DNA of 64,000 nt from Bacteroides stercorirosoris. GTDB lineage: Bacteria; Bacteroidota; Bacteroidia; Bacteroidales; Bacteroidaceae. Location of the stretch: positions 36,538 to 100,537 of the forward strand of contig NZ_FQZN01000023.1 of assembly GCF_900142015.1 (NCBI RefSeq), given 5' to 3'. Shown here in pieces: positions 25,119-34,439 of this stretch. Under the pieces are notes generated by a model, which saw only the letters and a list, made by a program, of their open reading frames with translations, had not been told where the DNA came from and searched no databases. The translations under genes were made by a program, and so were the position numbers. Numbering within the stretch: the first letter of the stretch is position 1; each line of letters starts with the position of its first letter.

Positions 25119-27938
25119 ATGAAAAGCAGAATCTTATCAGTTGCCATATTCGGTCTGAGTATAATGGCACAGTTGACAGCTCAGAATTTCACTTCTTTAC
25201 GAGAGCAAATTCAGTTAGCGGGAGAATGGCAGAGTTCTTTAGGCCCTTGCCGTTTACCGGGTACGACGGATGAAAACCGCTTGGGGGAGAAAAACAAGGA
25301 TACTTTGATTGCCTATCAGCTGACGCGTCTCTATCCTTATAGCGGCGAGGTGACCTATACCCGTGAGATAGAAATTCCCAAGACTTTCCGGGGCAAGAAA
25401 CTGTTTCTGGTGATGGAGCGTACCAAACCAAGTACTTTATGGGTGGATGGCGACAGTATTGGCAGTTACGGACATTTGTATGCGCCTCATCGCTATGAAT
25501 TACCCGTTTTGGCTGCCGGAAAGCATCAGCTGAGAATACGGATTGATAATTCACCGACTTCCGTTCCCAAAGAAATACAAGGTTCGCACGCATGGACAGA
25601 TGCTACACAGACAAACTGGAATGGTATTTTGGGAGAGTTTTATATCGAAGCGGTGTCGGATGCTTTCATCCAGTCGGTGCAAGTATATCCGCAAGTGGAT
25701 AAGAAACAGGCATTGGTGGTTGTGGAAGTGGATGCGGAGAAAGATGGAAAAGGCACGCTTGACGTTGAGGGATATGCCTGGAATACTCCCGGAAAGCATA
25801 CTTTATTGCCACAACAACTTGCTGTGCATTTGAAGAAAGGACGAAACAAGGTTGAGATACCCATAAGTATGGGGGATGCCCCTTTATTGTGGAGTGAGTT
25901 TCACCCTGCGCTTTATAAACTGAATGTGACACTTCGTTCCGGAAAGAACCGGGATAACCGTGTGGTGGATTTTGGTATGCGTAAGTTTGAGGTACAGGGC
26001 ACGCAGTTCGTGATTAATGGTTACAAAACTTTCATGCGGGGCAAGCACGATGCTTGCGTCTTTCCGCTGACGGGATATGGACCGATGGATGTGGCATCCT
26101 GGCAGCGTGTCTTCCGCATAGCGAAACAGTATGGCATCAATCATTATCGCTGCCACTCTTTCACCCCGCCGCGTGCTGCACTTGAAGCGGCTGACATAGA
26201 GGGCATTTACTATCAGATAGAGCTTCCTTTGTGGGGTTACATCAAGCGGGAGAATACGGGGCTGAATGATTTTCTGAAGAGGGAAGGAGATATGTTGCTG
26301 GAGCATTTTGGAAACCACCCTTCGTTCATGATGCTCGGTCTGGGCAATGAACTGGATGCGGAGATAGATGTGGTGCGTGAGTGGCTGGATGATTTCCGCA
26401 GTCGTGACAACCGGCATTTGTATTGCTACGGTTCTAATAATAACCTGGGTTGGAAGGGCCCGCAGGAGGGGGAAGATTTCTTTGTGACCTGCCGTGTGGG
26501 TGGGGGAGACGGATACACCACCCATGTGCGTGCTTCCTTTGCTTATGTGGATGCTGAGAAAGGCGGTATTCTGAATAATACCCGTCCGGCTACCGATAAG
26601 GACTATTCCGGTGCCATCGCCCGCTGTCCGCGTCCGGTGGTGGGGCATGAGAACTGCCAGTTCCAGATATATCCCGATTATGGTCAGATTTCCAAATACA
26701 CCGGTGTGCTTTATCCTTATAATCTTGAAATCTTCCGTGACAGGTTGAAAGAGAATCATCTGTCCTCTCAGGCGAAAAGTTTTCATCAGGCCACCGGACA
26801 TTTCTCGATAAAGTGTTACAAAGCGGATATGGAATATGCTTTCCGTACTCCCGGTTTCGGAGGGTTCCAGTTGCTCGATTTGCAGGATTATCCCGGACAA
26901 GGTTCTGCATTGGTAGGCATTCTGGATGCTTTTATGGACAGTAAAGGTATTGTTGAGCCTGAAACGTTCTATGGCTTTTGTGCGCCGCTTGTTCCTTTGG
27001 CGCTGATGAAAGATTATTGCTGGCTGAATACGCAGCGGCTGCATATCGATGTCGCTCTTTCCAATTATGTGGAGGGTGATTGGTGCGAACCTGTCCGCTG
27101 GAGCCTGGTTTCGGATGATGGCGGTTGGAAACGCGAAGGGCAATTGTCCGCTTCCGTCTTTCAGGGTGAGGTGGGGCGTGTGGGGAGTATTGAACTTTCT
27201 CTCTCTGCGATAAAGGAAGCCCGGCGTCTGACATTGACTCTGTCCACAGGTGAGTATCGCAATTATTACCATCTTTGGGTATATCCCGACGAATCTGCCG
27301 AACCGGAAGGTGCTGTTTATGTAACTTCCCGGTTGGATGACGACTTAAAAAAGAGATTGGAGAACGGTGCATCCGTTTTGTTTATTCCTGAGCATGACAG
27401 TATTCTTGTGCAGAGTGTGGGCGGTATGTTTACTCCTGACTATTGGAATTATTCCATGTTCAAGACTATCTCCGAGAATGCCGGAAAGGAAGTGTCTCCC
27501 GGAACACTGTCCATCTTGACCGATCCCATGCATCCGTTGCTGAAATACTTTCCAACAGAGGATCATAGTGATTGGCAATGGTGGAGCATTGCCCGTAATT
27601 CACGCCCTATGATACTGAATGCGACTCGCAGTGAATACCGTCCGTTGGTTCAGGTGGTGGATAACATCGAGCGAAACCATAAGTTGGGATTGGTTTTCGA
27701 GTTTGCTGTCGGCAAAGGGAAAATATTGGTCTGCATGACGAATCTTCGGGCCATTGCCGATATGCCTGAAGGAAAACAGTTTCGCACTTCCTTGCTACGA
27801 TATGTAAAGTCTGATGCTTTCCGGCCTGTGGAGCAACTTACCTGGGAAGAGCTGAACGCACTCTTTCACGCCGATATCAATCAAAGAATGATTATCGGGG
27901 TGAAGAATGAGTCGGATTATACGATAGGGAATGATTGA
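25119..27938 (+). CDS. Secreted GH2-type glycoside hydrolase
   Basis: A 939-residue exported enzyme with the GH2 layout: signal peptide (1-21, ending MAQLTAQ), sugar-binding jelly roll (about 30-190, EIPKTFRGKKLFLVMERTKPSTLWVDG), Ig-like domain (about 195-290), and TIM barrel starting with the typical FVINGYKTFMRGKHDA segment (about 300-600). Candidate acid/base Glu411 is in GLGNELDAE and candidate nucleophile Glu511 in VVGHENCQF. A C-terminal beta-rich and Rossmann-like region of about 300 residues has no firm match. It stands alone, divergent from the MFS gene and convergent with the methyltransferase gene 7 bp downstream. Substrate unknown; GH2 contains beta-galactosidases, mannosidases and glucuronidases. 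Confidence 0.8.
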   Translation: MKSRILSVAIFGLSIMAQLTAQNFTSLREQIQLAGEWQSSLGPCRLPGTTDENRLGEKNKDTLIAYQLTRLYPYSGEVTYTREIEIPKTFRGKKLFLVMERTKPSTLWVDGDSIGSYGHLYAPHRYELPVLAAGKHQLRIRIDNSPTSVPKEIQGSHAWTDATQTNWNGILGEFYIEAVSDAFIQSVQVYPQVDKKQALVVVEVDAEKDGKGTLDVEGYAWNTPGKHTLLPQQLAVHLKKGRNKVEIPISMGDAPLLWSEFHPALYKLNVTLRSGKNRDNRVVDFGMRKFEVQGTQFVINGYKTFMRGKHDACVFPLTGYGPMDVASWQRVFRIAKQYGINHYRCHSFTPPRAALEAADIEGIYYQIELPLWGYIKRENTGLNDFLKREGDMLLEHFGNHPSFMMLGLGNELDAEIDVVREWLDDFRSRDNRHLYCYGSNNNLGWKGPQEGEDFFVTCRVGGGDGYTTHVRASFAYVDAEKGGILNNTRPATDKDYSGAIARCPRPVVGHENCQFQIYPDYGQISKYTGVLYPYNLEIFRDRLKENHLSSQAKSFHQATGHFSIKCYKADMEYAFRTPGFGGFQLLDLQDYPGQGSALVGILDAFMDSKGIVEPETFYGFCAPLVPLALMKDYCWLNTQRLHIDVALSNYVEGDWCEPVRWSLVSDDGGWKREGQLSASVFQGEVGRVGSIELSLSAIKEARRLTLTLSTGEYRNYYHLWVYPDESAEPEGAVYVTSRLDDDLKKRLENGASVLFIPEHDSILVQSVGGMFTPDYWNYSMFKTISENAGKEVSPGTLSILTDPMHPLLKYFPTEDHSDWQWWSIARNSRPMILNATRSEYRPLVQVVDNIERNHKLGLVFEFAVGKGKILVCMTNLRAIADMPEGKQFRTSLLRYVKSDAFRPVEQLTWEELNALFHADINQRMIIGVKNESDYTIGND

Positions 27939-27945
27939 TTAGCGC

Positions 27946-29127
27946 CTATTCCACATACAGCACCAATCCCTTCAGATATTCCCCTTCGGGATGATAGATA
28001 TTCACCGGATGGTCGGCAGGCTGCGTCAATTGGTGCAGGATGCGCACGCTACGTCCGGACATGGCGGCAGCCGTAAAGACAGCTGTGCGGAAATTTTCCT
28101 TGCTGACAGCCTGCGAACAGGAGAAAGTGAACAGGATGCCTCCCGGTTTGATTTTCTCGAAAGCTTTCACATTCAGTTTGCGATAGCCTTGCAGGGCATT
28201 GCGCAAGGCATCCCGGTGTTTGGCAAAGGCGGGTGGGTCGAGGACAATCAAGTCATACTGGTCGCCCATACGGTCCAGATATTTAAAGGCATCCTCGGCA
28301 AAGGCAGCGTGACGGCTATCACCCGGGAAATTCAACTCTATATTCTTATTGGTAAGGTCAATCGCTTTGGCGGAACTGTCTACAGAATGTACCAGTTTGG
28401 CATTGCCACGCATGGCATAAACGGAGAAACCGCCCGTGTAGCAGAACATATTCAGTACCGAGCGCCCGTTTGCATAGCGTTCCAGCAAAGAACGGTTTTC
28501 GCGTTGGTCTACAAAGAAGCCTGTCTTTTGTCCTTTCAGCCAGTCGATGTGGAACTTCAGTCCATACTCCATGGCTACGTTGTCCGTGCTGCCTCCTTTC
28601 AGGAAACCATTCTCCGGATAGAGGTCGGCTTTGAAGGGCAAGGTCGTTTCTGATTTATAATAGATGTTCTCTATCTTGTCACCCATCACTTCGCTGAGGG
28701 CTTCGGCTATCTCCATGCGGTCGAGGTGCATACCGGCCGAGTGTGCTTGCATCACGGCGGTGCGTGCATAGATGTCTATTACCAATCCGGGCAGATTGTC
28801 TCCTTCGCCATGTACCAGTCTGTAAGTATTGTTGGTAGGATTCCCGGCAATGCCGATGCTGCGTCGCATCTCATAGGCAATGCTGAGTTTACGTTTCCAG
28901 AAATCGGCATCGATGTTTTCGTCCTGCCGGAAAGAAAGTACGCGCACGGCTATACTACCGATCTGGAAGTGTCCTTTGGCGATAAATTCCTTCTTGGAAG
29001 TGTAGATTTCAACTACCTCGCCTTCTTCGGGTTCACCGTCAAAGTGGGCGATGGCACCGGAAAACACCCAGGGGTGAAAACGTTTCAATGACTCTTCTTT
29101 GCCTGATTTGAGATATACTTTGTACAT
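27946..29127 (-). CDS. Class I rRNA large subunit methyltransferase, RlmI-like
   Basis: Cytoplasmic SAM-dependent methyltransferase of 393 residues in the RlmI (23S rRNA m5C1962) family. An N-terminal PUA domain (about 1-80, HPWVFSGAIAHFDGEPEEGEVVEI) is followed by a linker domain with NTYRLVHGEGDNLPGLVIDIY and the Rossmann domain with motif I VLNMFCYTGGFSVYA, VDSSAKAI and motif IV DLIVLDPPAFAKH. The Cys in FSCSQAVSK is in the position of the catalytic Cys of the m5C enzymes. It ends only 7 bp from the GH2 stop and follows the exonuclease gene by 15 bp. Confidence 0.92.
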   Translation of the reverse strand: MYKVYLKSGKEESLKRFHPWVFSGAIAHFDGEPEEGEVVEIYTSKKEFIAKGHFQIGSIAVRVLSFRQDENIDADFWKRKLSIAYEMRRSIGIAGNPTNNTYRLVHGEGDNLPGLVIDIYARTAVMQAHSAGMHLDRMEIAEALSEVMGDKIENIYYKSETTLPFKADLYPENGFLKGGSTDNVAMEYGLKFHIDWLKGQKTGFFVDQRENRSLLERYANGRSVLNMFCYTGGFSVYAMRGNAKLVHSVDSSAKAIDLTNKNIELNFPGDSRHAAFAEDAFKYLDRMGDQYDLIVLDPPAFAKHRDALRNALQGYRKLNVKAFEKIKPGGILFTFSCSQAVSKENFRTAVFTAAAMSGRSVRILHQLTQPADHPVNIYHPEGEYLKGLVLYVE

Positions 29128-29142
29128 GGTTGGAGATGATTA

Positions 29143-29778
29143 TTAACTATTGATTATTTCTTCTTTTTCTTCGTCCGGTGCCAGTTCGTAGTCACCGCTG
29201 ATTTTTAATTCCTGCAATCTGTTGTAGATGTTGAGGCAAGCCCATGCGTCTGTGGCTGCGTATTGCTTCTGAGGCTCAGTCAGGTGTTCGGCTTCCCAGT
29301 TTGAAAGGCGTTGTGCCTTAGATATTTTTTCTCCGAACAGTATACCGTAAATCTTCTGCAAACTTTTGTCCTGTATGCCAAATATGCGGACATACTCTTG
29401 CAGTTCGATGCAGGCACGTTGTTCGAAAGGGGCGCGTTTGTGCAACATCATGAAGTCGTCCCGCAAGGAAAGGCCGATTTTGGTAACCGACGGACTTTCC
29501 AGTAATGAAATGATGGGAAGCGTCAGTCCTGTCAGGTTCAGGCGGAACAGAAAGCAATCTTCTTCCGAAGATACTTGCAGCAGGGCTACCTTGTGCGATT
29601 GCCCTTTGGTGAATGACGGACGTGTTTCGCTGTCGATTCCCAGCAAAGGATATTGCTTGAGGTAGGTTACAGCCTTTTCGGCTTCCCAGGGGGTCTGGAC
29701 AACGTGTATCCGTCCCGGGAAGAGTACTTTCGGCATATTTTTGATCGTTTCTTTATTGATTGTTCTCTTGATAACCAT
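29143..29778 (-). CDS. 3'-5' exonuclease domain protein (RNase D-like)
   Basis: A 211-residue protein consisting of a single DEDD-type 3'-5' exonuclease domain. The three motifs are present: LLGIDSETRPSF (Exo I, Asp and Glu), KIGLSLRDDFMML (Exo II) and YAATDAWACLNIY (Exo III, the Y-x3-D form). It lacks the HRDC domain of full-length RNase D. Probable substrates are structured or tRNA-like RNAs; this is inferred from family. The start at 29778 is chosen because it lies 11 bp after the previous stop; an ATG 14 codons later (29736) is also possible. Middle gene of a three-gene minus-strand operon. Confidence 0.85.
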   Translation of the reverse strand: MVIKRTINKETIKNMPKVLFPGRIHVVQTPWEAEKAVTYLKQYPLLGIDSETRPSFTKGQSHKVALLQVSSEEDCFLFRLNLTGLTLPIISLLESPSVTKIGLSLRDDFMMLHKRAPFEQRACIELQEYVRIFGIQDKSLQKIYGILFGEKISKAQRLSNWEAEHLTEPQKQYAATDAWACLNIYNRLQELKISGDYELAPDEEKEEIINS

Positions 29779-29789
29779 AATTTATCTTT

Positions 29790-30431
29790 TTATTCGTGAT
29801 GATGGTGACCATGACAATGGCAATCATCATCGTCGCAATCGCAATGGTCATGGTGGTGTCCGTCGCAATCGCATTCGTCGTCGTCAAAATCCTCGTCTTC
29901 CGTTTCTTCATCGTCAGATTGGTGGTACTTCACGTCGTGCAGGGCGCGGAGGGTGTTCACCAATGTCTGTCCCCAATATTCCCTGAACTGTTCCTGGCAG
30001 ATGACCAGGGAGTCGTTCATGGTTTCATTCAGGCCCAGCTGGAAGACAAAAATAAAGTCTTTGATGGCCTGGTAAATATCCGCCAGGTCTTCGGAAATAT
30101 TCTTTTTGATGGGCTGGTCGCTGTAGACCATATCTTGTATGAATACGTCCAGATAATCGTCCTTATCGGCGAGGATGCCGGCAAGGTTGATGCGGAGCAC
30201 TTCATACGTCTCTTCCGTTACATAACTTTCGGGTGCTTCGTCACCGAGCATTTCGGTTTCGGGCAACATAGCTGCCTTGAGGTAGAGTAGTGGGAGTATC
30301 TTTAATGAGGTATCGACAAATATATCACGTTTCATCGTCTCCGCCTGTTCCAGGAACTTGCAGAACTCAGCGGCTACGGTGACGAATTCCACTACATTAC
30401 GGTCGAATATCACTTGGCTTTCTTTTTTCAT
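29790..30431 (-). CDS. DUF5063 domain protein with His/Asp/Cys-rich C-terminal tail
   Basis: Cytoplasmic protein of 213 residues starting at the ATG at 30429-30431, just 20 bp after a TATCTTTG promoter element. The first roughly 170 residues are helical and match DUF5063 (FDRNVVEFVTVAAEFCKFLEQA). The last roughly 40 residues are almost only Asp, Glu, His and Cys, with HHHDHCDC and CHCHGHHHHE, a strong metal-binding look (nickel, zinc or copper). DUF5063 itself has no known function. Being the first gene before an RNase D-like exonuclease and an rRNA methyltransferase, it may connect metal status with RNA metabolism, but that is speculation. Confidence 0.75.
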   Translation of the reverse strand: MKKESQVIFDRNVVEFVTVAAEFCKFLEQAETMKRDIFVDTSLKILPLLYLKAAMLPETEMLGDEAPESYVTEETYEVLRINLAGILADKDDYLDVFIQDMVYSDQPIKKNISEDLADIYQAIKDFIFVFQLGLNETMNDSLVICQEQFREYWGQTLVNTLRALHDVKYHQSDDEETEDEDFDDDECDCDGHHHDHCDCDDDDCHCHGHHHHE

Positions 30432-30450
30432 ATATGCTTGATTTGGAACG

Positions 30451-30458
30451 CAAAGATA
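30451..30458 (-). promoter_or_regulatory. Predicted -7 element (TATCTTTG) for the DUF5063 operon
   Basis: Minus-strand TATCTTTG with start site near 30446 and a leader of about 15 nt. A second possible element, TACCTTTG, lies at 30525-30532. Confidence 0.6.
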
Positions 30459-30532
30459 GTGCAAACCGAATGCAGTAGCAAATTTATTTGCATTTTGCTG
30501 AGGTGCGGCCTATTTTCGCAGAGCAAAGGTAT

Positions 30533-30842
30533 GAAAAAGGTTTGTTTCTTCCTAAGAAAGTAGCTTATACCTTAGATACTTTTGTTTATTATCACATGAT
30601 ATTCGTTTCCCCGTTTTTTTCTCCGGTTGCTGATTCCGAATTTGTGAGTGCACGTCCGAAGTAGGCCACTTTGTTGATGGACAGCCGGTCCTTGGTCTTT
30701 TTTTTGTAGAAAAGAGATAATTTCCATAGGGGTCATCCATACACCTTCTTCTCCTTCTGCCGCTGCGCGGAAGTGGCAGAGGAAAAGCTGTTCCAGCTAC
30801 CTGAGTTCAAGTTATAAAATGCGACAAACGATTTCATTGGCT
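30533..30842 (-). pseudogene. Possible decayed coding remnants, unrecognised
   Basis: Between the DUF5063 promoter and the DUF4249 stop no intact gene is seen. On the minus strand, two short coding-like pieces lie in different frames: MKSFVAFYNLNSGSW (from 30837) and a Lys-rich piece FYKKKTKDRLSINKVAYFGR (from about 30712), with a homopolymer of A between them. The composition looks like a frameshifted small gene, but no family is recognised. It may equally be non-coding. Confidence 0.25.
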
Positions 30843-31835
30843 TTATTGCCCTAAACGGATAATTTGTTTCTCCGTTTCCATTCCACCGAGTATCCCCCAA
30901 CCGTTGTTTATGTTGCAATGTATTTGTATTGCTTCCGTATAAGCATCTTGATCGGTTATCCGGTAGAGCATAATAGACTTGAGATAATAATATAAATCGC
31001 GTGTAATAGACTGCAACTCGATAACGGCGTGAGGGTGCTCGCCAAGCCTCAAACGGGTTTCTATCGAAAAAGTGTATTTTTTGCCGTTAAACAAATGATC
31101 ATCGAATACATTGGAAAAGTAAGCAGCCCATCCACCATAGCTTTTAGTTAGTTGCTCATTCATGAAGATAACATCAGATGAAGAATAAATATCGCTGTAT
31201 TGCAATATCTCTTCTGAATCATCCGCTCTTTTGTCGTATGCGATACTTCTCACTTTTAAGCGGTAATAGTTAGATTCATTACCCGGATCAGTGATACGAA
31301 GTGTAATGCGAGCTACTGTATCTTGTGACATGTCAGACAAAGAACCTGAACTTGTGTGTCCTTTTTCATAATATTTCTCACAGTTTAGTACTTCTAATTG
31401 TTGGATACCCGGAACAACTGTTTCGGCAAAAGCGGGTTCTAAACCATCTGCTTTTACACGTAGTGCTATGTGATCACCACTTTTGGGGATATAATCACTT
31501 GTATAATTAAAGTGTAAGGGGGTGTAGCGCATGGTGTATTTTTCTTGCCCATTGACAGTCAGTTCTACTTCAGCTTCGGACATGACAGCTTCTTTTTCAT
31601 AAAAAGGATCAGGGCGTGTTTCGTATTCCCAATAATCCATATAATTGAGAGCTGGTACCTCCGTGAACAGATATGCACGAGAAATTGATGCAGTGAAAAC
31701 TGTATCTGTAACGGCCAGAGCATTAATTGTAATGCCTTGTAATTTACTATCACCTTCTTGAAAGTCTATCACGTGTTCACATCCCCATATTATGAGAACG
31801 GACATGCAGGCTATCATTAATGTTCTGAAATTCAT
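30843..31835 (-). CDS. DUF4249 family lipoprotein
   Basis: A 330-residue outer-membrane-type lipoprotein of family DUF4249, found in Bacteroidetes next to TonB-dependent receptors. The signal peptide ends IIWGC (Cys19), followed by EHVIDFQEG. Mostly beta structure, with the family blocks about VTAVTDTVFTASISRAYLF at the start and NVFDDHLFNGKKYTF later. The role is not established; partnership with the receptor encoded 4 bp upstream is the accepted genomic association. Codons are more AT-rich than in the neighbouring PUL, which could mean transfer. Confidence 0.8.
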   Translation of the reverse strand: MNFRTLMIACMSVLIIWGCEHVIDFQEGDSKLQGITINALAVTDTVFTASISRAYLFTEVPALNYMDYWEYETRPDPFYEKEAVMSEAEVELTVNGQEKYTMRYTPLHFNYTSDYIPKSGDHIALRVKADGLEPAFAETVVPGIQQLEVLNCEKYYEKGHTSSGSLSDMSQDTVARITLRITDPGNESNYYRLKVRSIAYDKRADDSEEILQYSDIYSSSDVIFMNEQLTKSYGGWAAYFSNVFDDHLFNGKKYTFSIETRLRLGEHPHAVIELQSITRDLYYYLKSIMLYRITDQDAYTEAIQIHCNINNGWGILGGMETEKQIIRLGQ

Positions 31836-31839
31836 AACG

Positions 31840-34407
31840 TCAAAATTTTAAGGTGTAATTTAATGAGGGCATGAAGGGGAACATACAAATCCCCTTTAGC
31901 ACTGTCTTGTTTTTCTCATACCCGATATAGATATCCGACACATTTTGCCGATTATAGAGGTTATAAATGGATAATCCAAGAATACTTTCTCCTCTCTGGT
32001 GCTTTATAGAGTAATTTGCGCTGACATCTAATCGGTGAATATCAGGGAGTTTATAGCCATTACGCTCAGAGTAGGTGTAATAACGGGAAAATTTACGGAA
32101 ATAAGCCACTCCGTCGGGGCCATCACCATACCGGTCACCGCCTAAATGCGAGTCACCGGAAGAGGCTTGTCCGTATGGGTCGTATTCATCCAGTTTTCCG
32201 CCATACATAGCTGTAGTAGCCAAAATACCTCGTCTGCCGGTTTGATAGGTCCATGCCGCAGAAATCTCCCAATGTTTCTTGAAACGATGTAATATCACGA
32301 TGTTCAGATTGTTACGACGGTCATTTCCTGCATAGAATTTCTGTCCGCTACTTATCTCTTGCCCTGTACGAGCATATTTTCTTAATGATTTTGACCATGT
32401 GTAGCCTATCCAACCAGTTGTGTTCCCTATCTTCTTTTGCAAAAGCAATTCAGCTCCATAAGCGTATCCTTTACCTAATGCGATCATTTTCTGCCAGTTG
32501 CCCGAAGAAGTCATATAAGAAGCACCCTCACGATAATCCATTACATTGTCTGTCAGCTTGTAATATCCTTCTATTGAAAAAGCTATGTCTTTACTCACTG
32601 CATAATTGTAGCCCAATGCCCATTGATCTGCTTTCATCAGTGGAATGTCTCGGGTAATAGGTATCCATAAGTCGGAAGGCATTACCAGATTGCTACTGCT
32701 CAAAAGATGAATGCCTTGCGCCATACGGGCATAAGAAAGTTTCAGTGCCATATTATCAGTCAATAAGTAGCGTAGAGAAGCTCTGGGTTCTATCGACTGG
32801 AGTGTTTTGCCTTTCACGGCAAACAATGTGTAGCGTAATCCCACGTTTATTTTCCACCGTTTTGCCGGCATCCAATCATCTTCTACATAGAAAGCTACGG
32901 TTTTCAGATTTAGCTTCTCTCCTAACAGAGTGTCTACCGATTGCTCTTCTTCCTCATAGTGGTCATCCAACCATGCTTTGGTGTATGTCCGTTTATAAAC
33001 ATCCACTATGGGGGTGAATTTTTGCAGAGAGATTTTGGCCCCCCAGCGAAGATTGTGCCGTATCTGCGGCGTGTAATGGAAGTCTACCGCTAATGCTGCA
33101 TCGTCAATACCTGAATTGTATTGCACATAAGAATTCTCTTCATACAAGCGAATTAGCTTTTCTGAAAGAGCGTTGGTTACATCGTCTTTGCGGTTATGAA
33201 TTCCGGATGTCATCTTTAGCCGGTAATTGTATCGGCTGTAACTCAGATTAGTATTTATCGAGAAATGTTTATTGGTTACATGCGTCCAAAAGAGGCTTGA
33301 AACAATGTTTCCCCATATGTTGTCAGTTGAATTAGCTTTCTGGTTGTCATATTTGTGCATGCTGGTGCCATCTGCATGGTTCTCGTTAATTCGATACTGT
33401 TGCCTGCTGTCTGTTGGCGCCGAATTATTCACGTCTTTTCCCAAATAGAAGACAGCGGATATTTTGTCTTTAACAGAAAACTTGTGTACCAGTTTAGCAT
33501 TGATATCATAGTAATTCATATGTGAATAGGGTTGTAGAACGTTCGGCTTATCATATACTTTTTCTAGCATAGGTTGTACTATAGCGTCAAAATAAGATAA
33601 ACGTGCCGCCACATTGAACGAAGTGGTACCTTTGCGAATGGGACCTTCCAAGTGCACTCTTGATGATAGCATGCCCAGACTTATAAGTCCTTGATAGTTT
33701 TCAAAGTTACCTTCTTTCATGCCGATATCTACCACACTCGAAAGCCGTGCGCCATAGCGTGCCGGAAAAGCGCCTTTATAAAAGATGATGTTCTCAATCA
33801 TATCTGTATTCAGTGCAGACACAAAACCTTTCAAATGTTCGGAATTATATAGAGTGGAGCCATCTAATATTATCAAATTTTGATCATAATTACCACCTCT
33901 CACAAAGATACCGGCAGTGCCGTCGCTGGCAGACTGCACGCCAGGTAGTCGTTGCAAAGCTTTCATAACATCTACTTCGCCAAATAAAGCCGGTAACGCT
34001 TTGACTTGTGCTACTGGAAGCTCTACTGCACTCATTTGTGAATTATTTACTCCAAAATCACGTTTGGGAGCATATACTTGTACGTCTGGTAGACGGTTGT
34101 CTTGAACCATTTTAATCACAAGCAGAGTATCTTGTCCGGGTGATAGAAGGTGCGTCTGTGTGGTATATCCCACATAACTGAAAATTAGCTCTATCGGTTT
34201 GTGCGGTGGAAAGTGGAATTTGAAGAACCCGGCATTATCCGTCGTCTGGCCGTATCTTTCGGATTTAGAATAGACATTGGCTCCCTGTAGTGCTGCACCG
34301 GATACTGCATCTTTCAGATATCCGGTGACTGAAACTGTTTGTGCACCAAGCTGCAAATTGCTTAAGAAGAACAGCCATACAGTTAAAAGAAACGCTTTCA
34401 TCGCCAT
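31840..34407 (-). CDS. TonB-dependent receptor with carboxypeptidase-regulatory-like domain
   Basis: Outer-membrane receptor of 855 residues (853 if the second Met is used). Signal peptide to about residue 23 (LSNLQLGAQ), CarboxypepD_reg-like domain (about 24-105, VTGYLKDAVSGAALQGANVYSKSERYG), plug (about 120-235, VDVMKALQRLPGVQSASDG and GIFVRGGNYDQNLIILDGSTLY), then the 22-strand barrel. It is smaller than SusC proteins and has no SusD partner; instead it is followed by DUF4249 and preceded by a small barrel protein. Such units are suspected of taking up non-glycan ligands such as metals, peptides or siderophores. The ligand cannot be read from the sequence. Confidence 0.9.
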   Translation of the reverse strand: MAMKAFLLTVWLFFLSNLQLGAQTVSVTGYLKDAVSGAALQGANVYSKSERYGQTTDNAGFFKFHFPPHKPIELIFSYVGYTTQTHLLSPGQDTLLVIKMVQDNRLPDVQVYAPKRDFGVNNSQMSAVELPVAQVKALPALFGEVDVMKALQRLPGVQSASDGTAGIFVRGGNYDQNLIILDGSTLYNSEHLKGFVSALNTDMIENIIFYKGAFPARYGARLSSVVDIGMKEGNFENYQGLISLGMLSSRVHLEGPIRKGTTSFNVAARLSYFDAIVQPMLEKVYDKPNVLQPYSHMNYYDINAKLVHKFSVKDKISAVFYLGKDVNNSAPTDSRQQYRINENHADGTSMHKYDNQKANSTDNIWGNIVSSLFWTHVTNKHFSINTNLSYSRYNYRLKMTSGIHNRKDDVTNALSEKLIRLYEENSYVQYNSGIDDAALAVDFHYTPQIRHNLRWGAKISLQKFTPIVDVYKRTYTKAWLDDHYEEEEQSVDTLLGEKLNLKTVAFYVEDDWMPAKRWKINVGLRYTLFAVKGKTLQSIEPRASLRYLLTDNMALKLSYARMAQGIHLLSSSNLVMPSDLWIPITRDIPLMKADQWALGYNYAVSKDIAFSIEGYYKLTDNVMDYREGASYMTSSGNWQKMIALGKGYAYGAELLLQKKIGNTTGWIGYTWSKSLRKYARTGQEISSGQKFYAGNDRRNNLNIVILHRFKKHWEISAAWTYQTGRRGILATTAMYGGKLDEYDPYGQASSGDSHLGGDRYGDGPDGVAYFRKFSRYYTYSERNGYKLPDIHRLDVSANYSIKHQRGESILGLSIYNLYNRQNVSDIYIGYEKNKTVLKGICMFPFMPSLNYTLKF

Positions 34408-34439
34408 TTATAGTTGATTTCCTAACCCCTTCTTTCTTC

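Noticed and set aside
25884..27272. 462-residue open frame on the minus strand opposite the GH2 gene
   Set aside because: It is the antisense shadow of a gene with clear homology; its translation is rich in His, Arg and Ile as expected from reverse reading, with no signal or domain.
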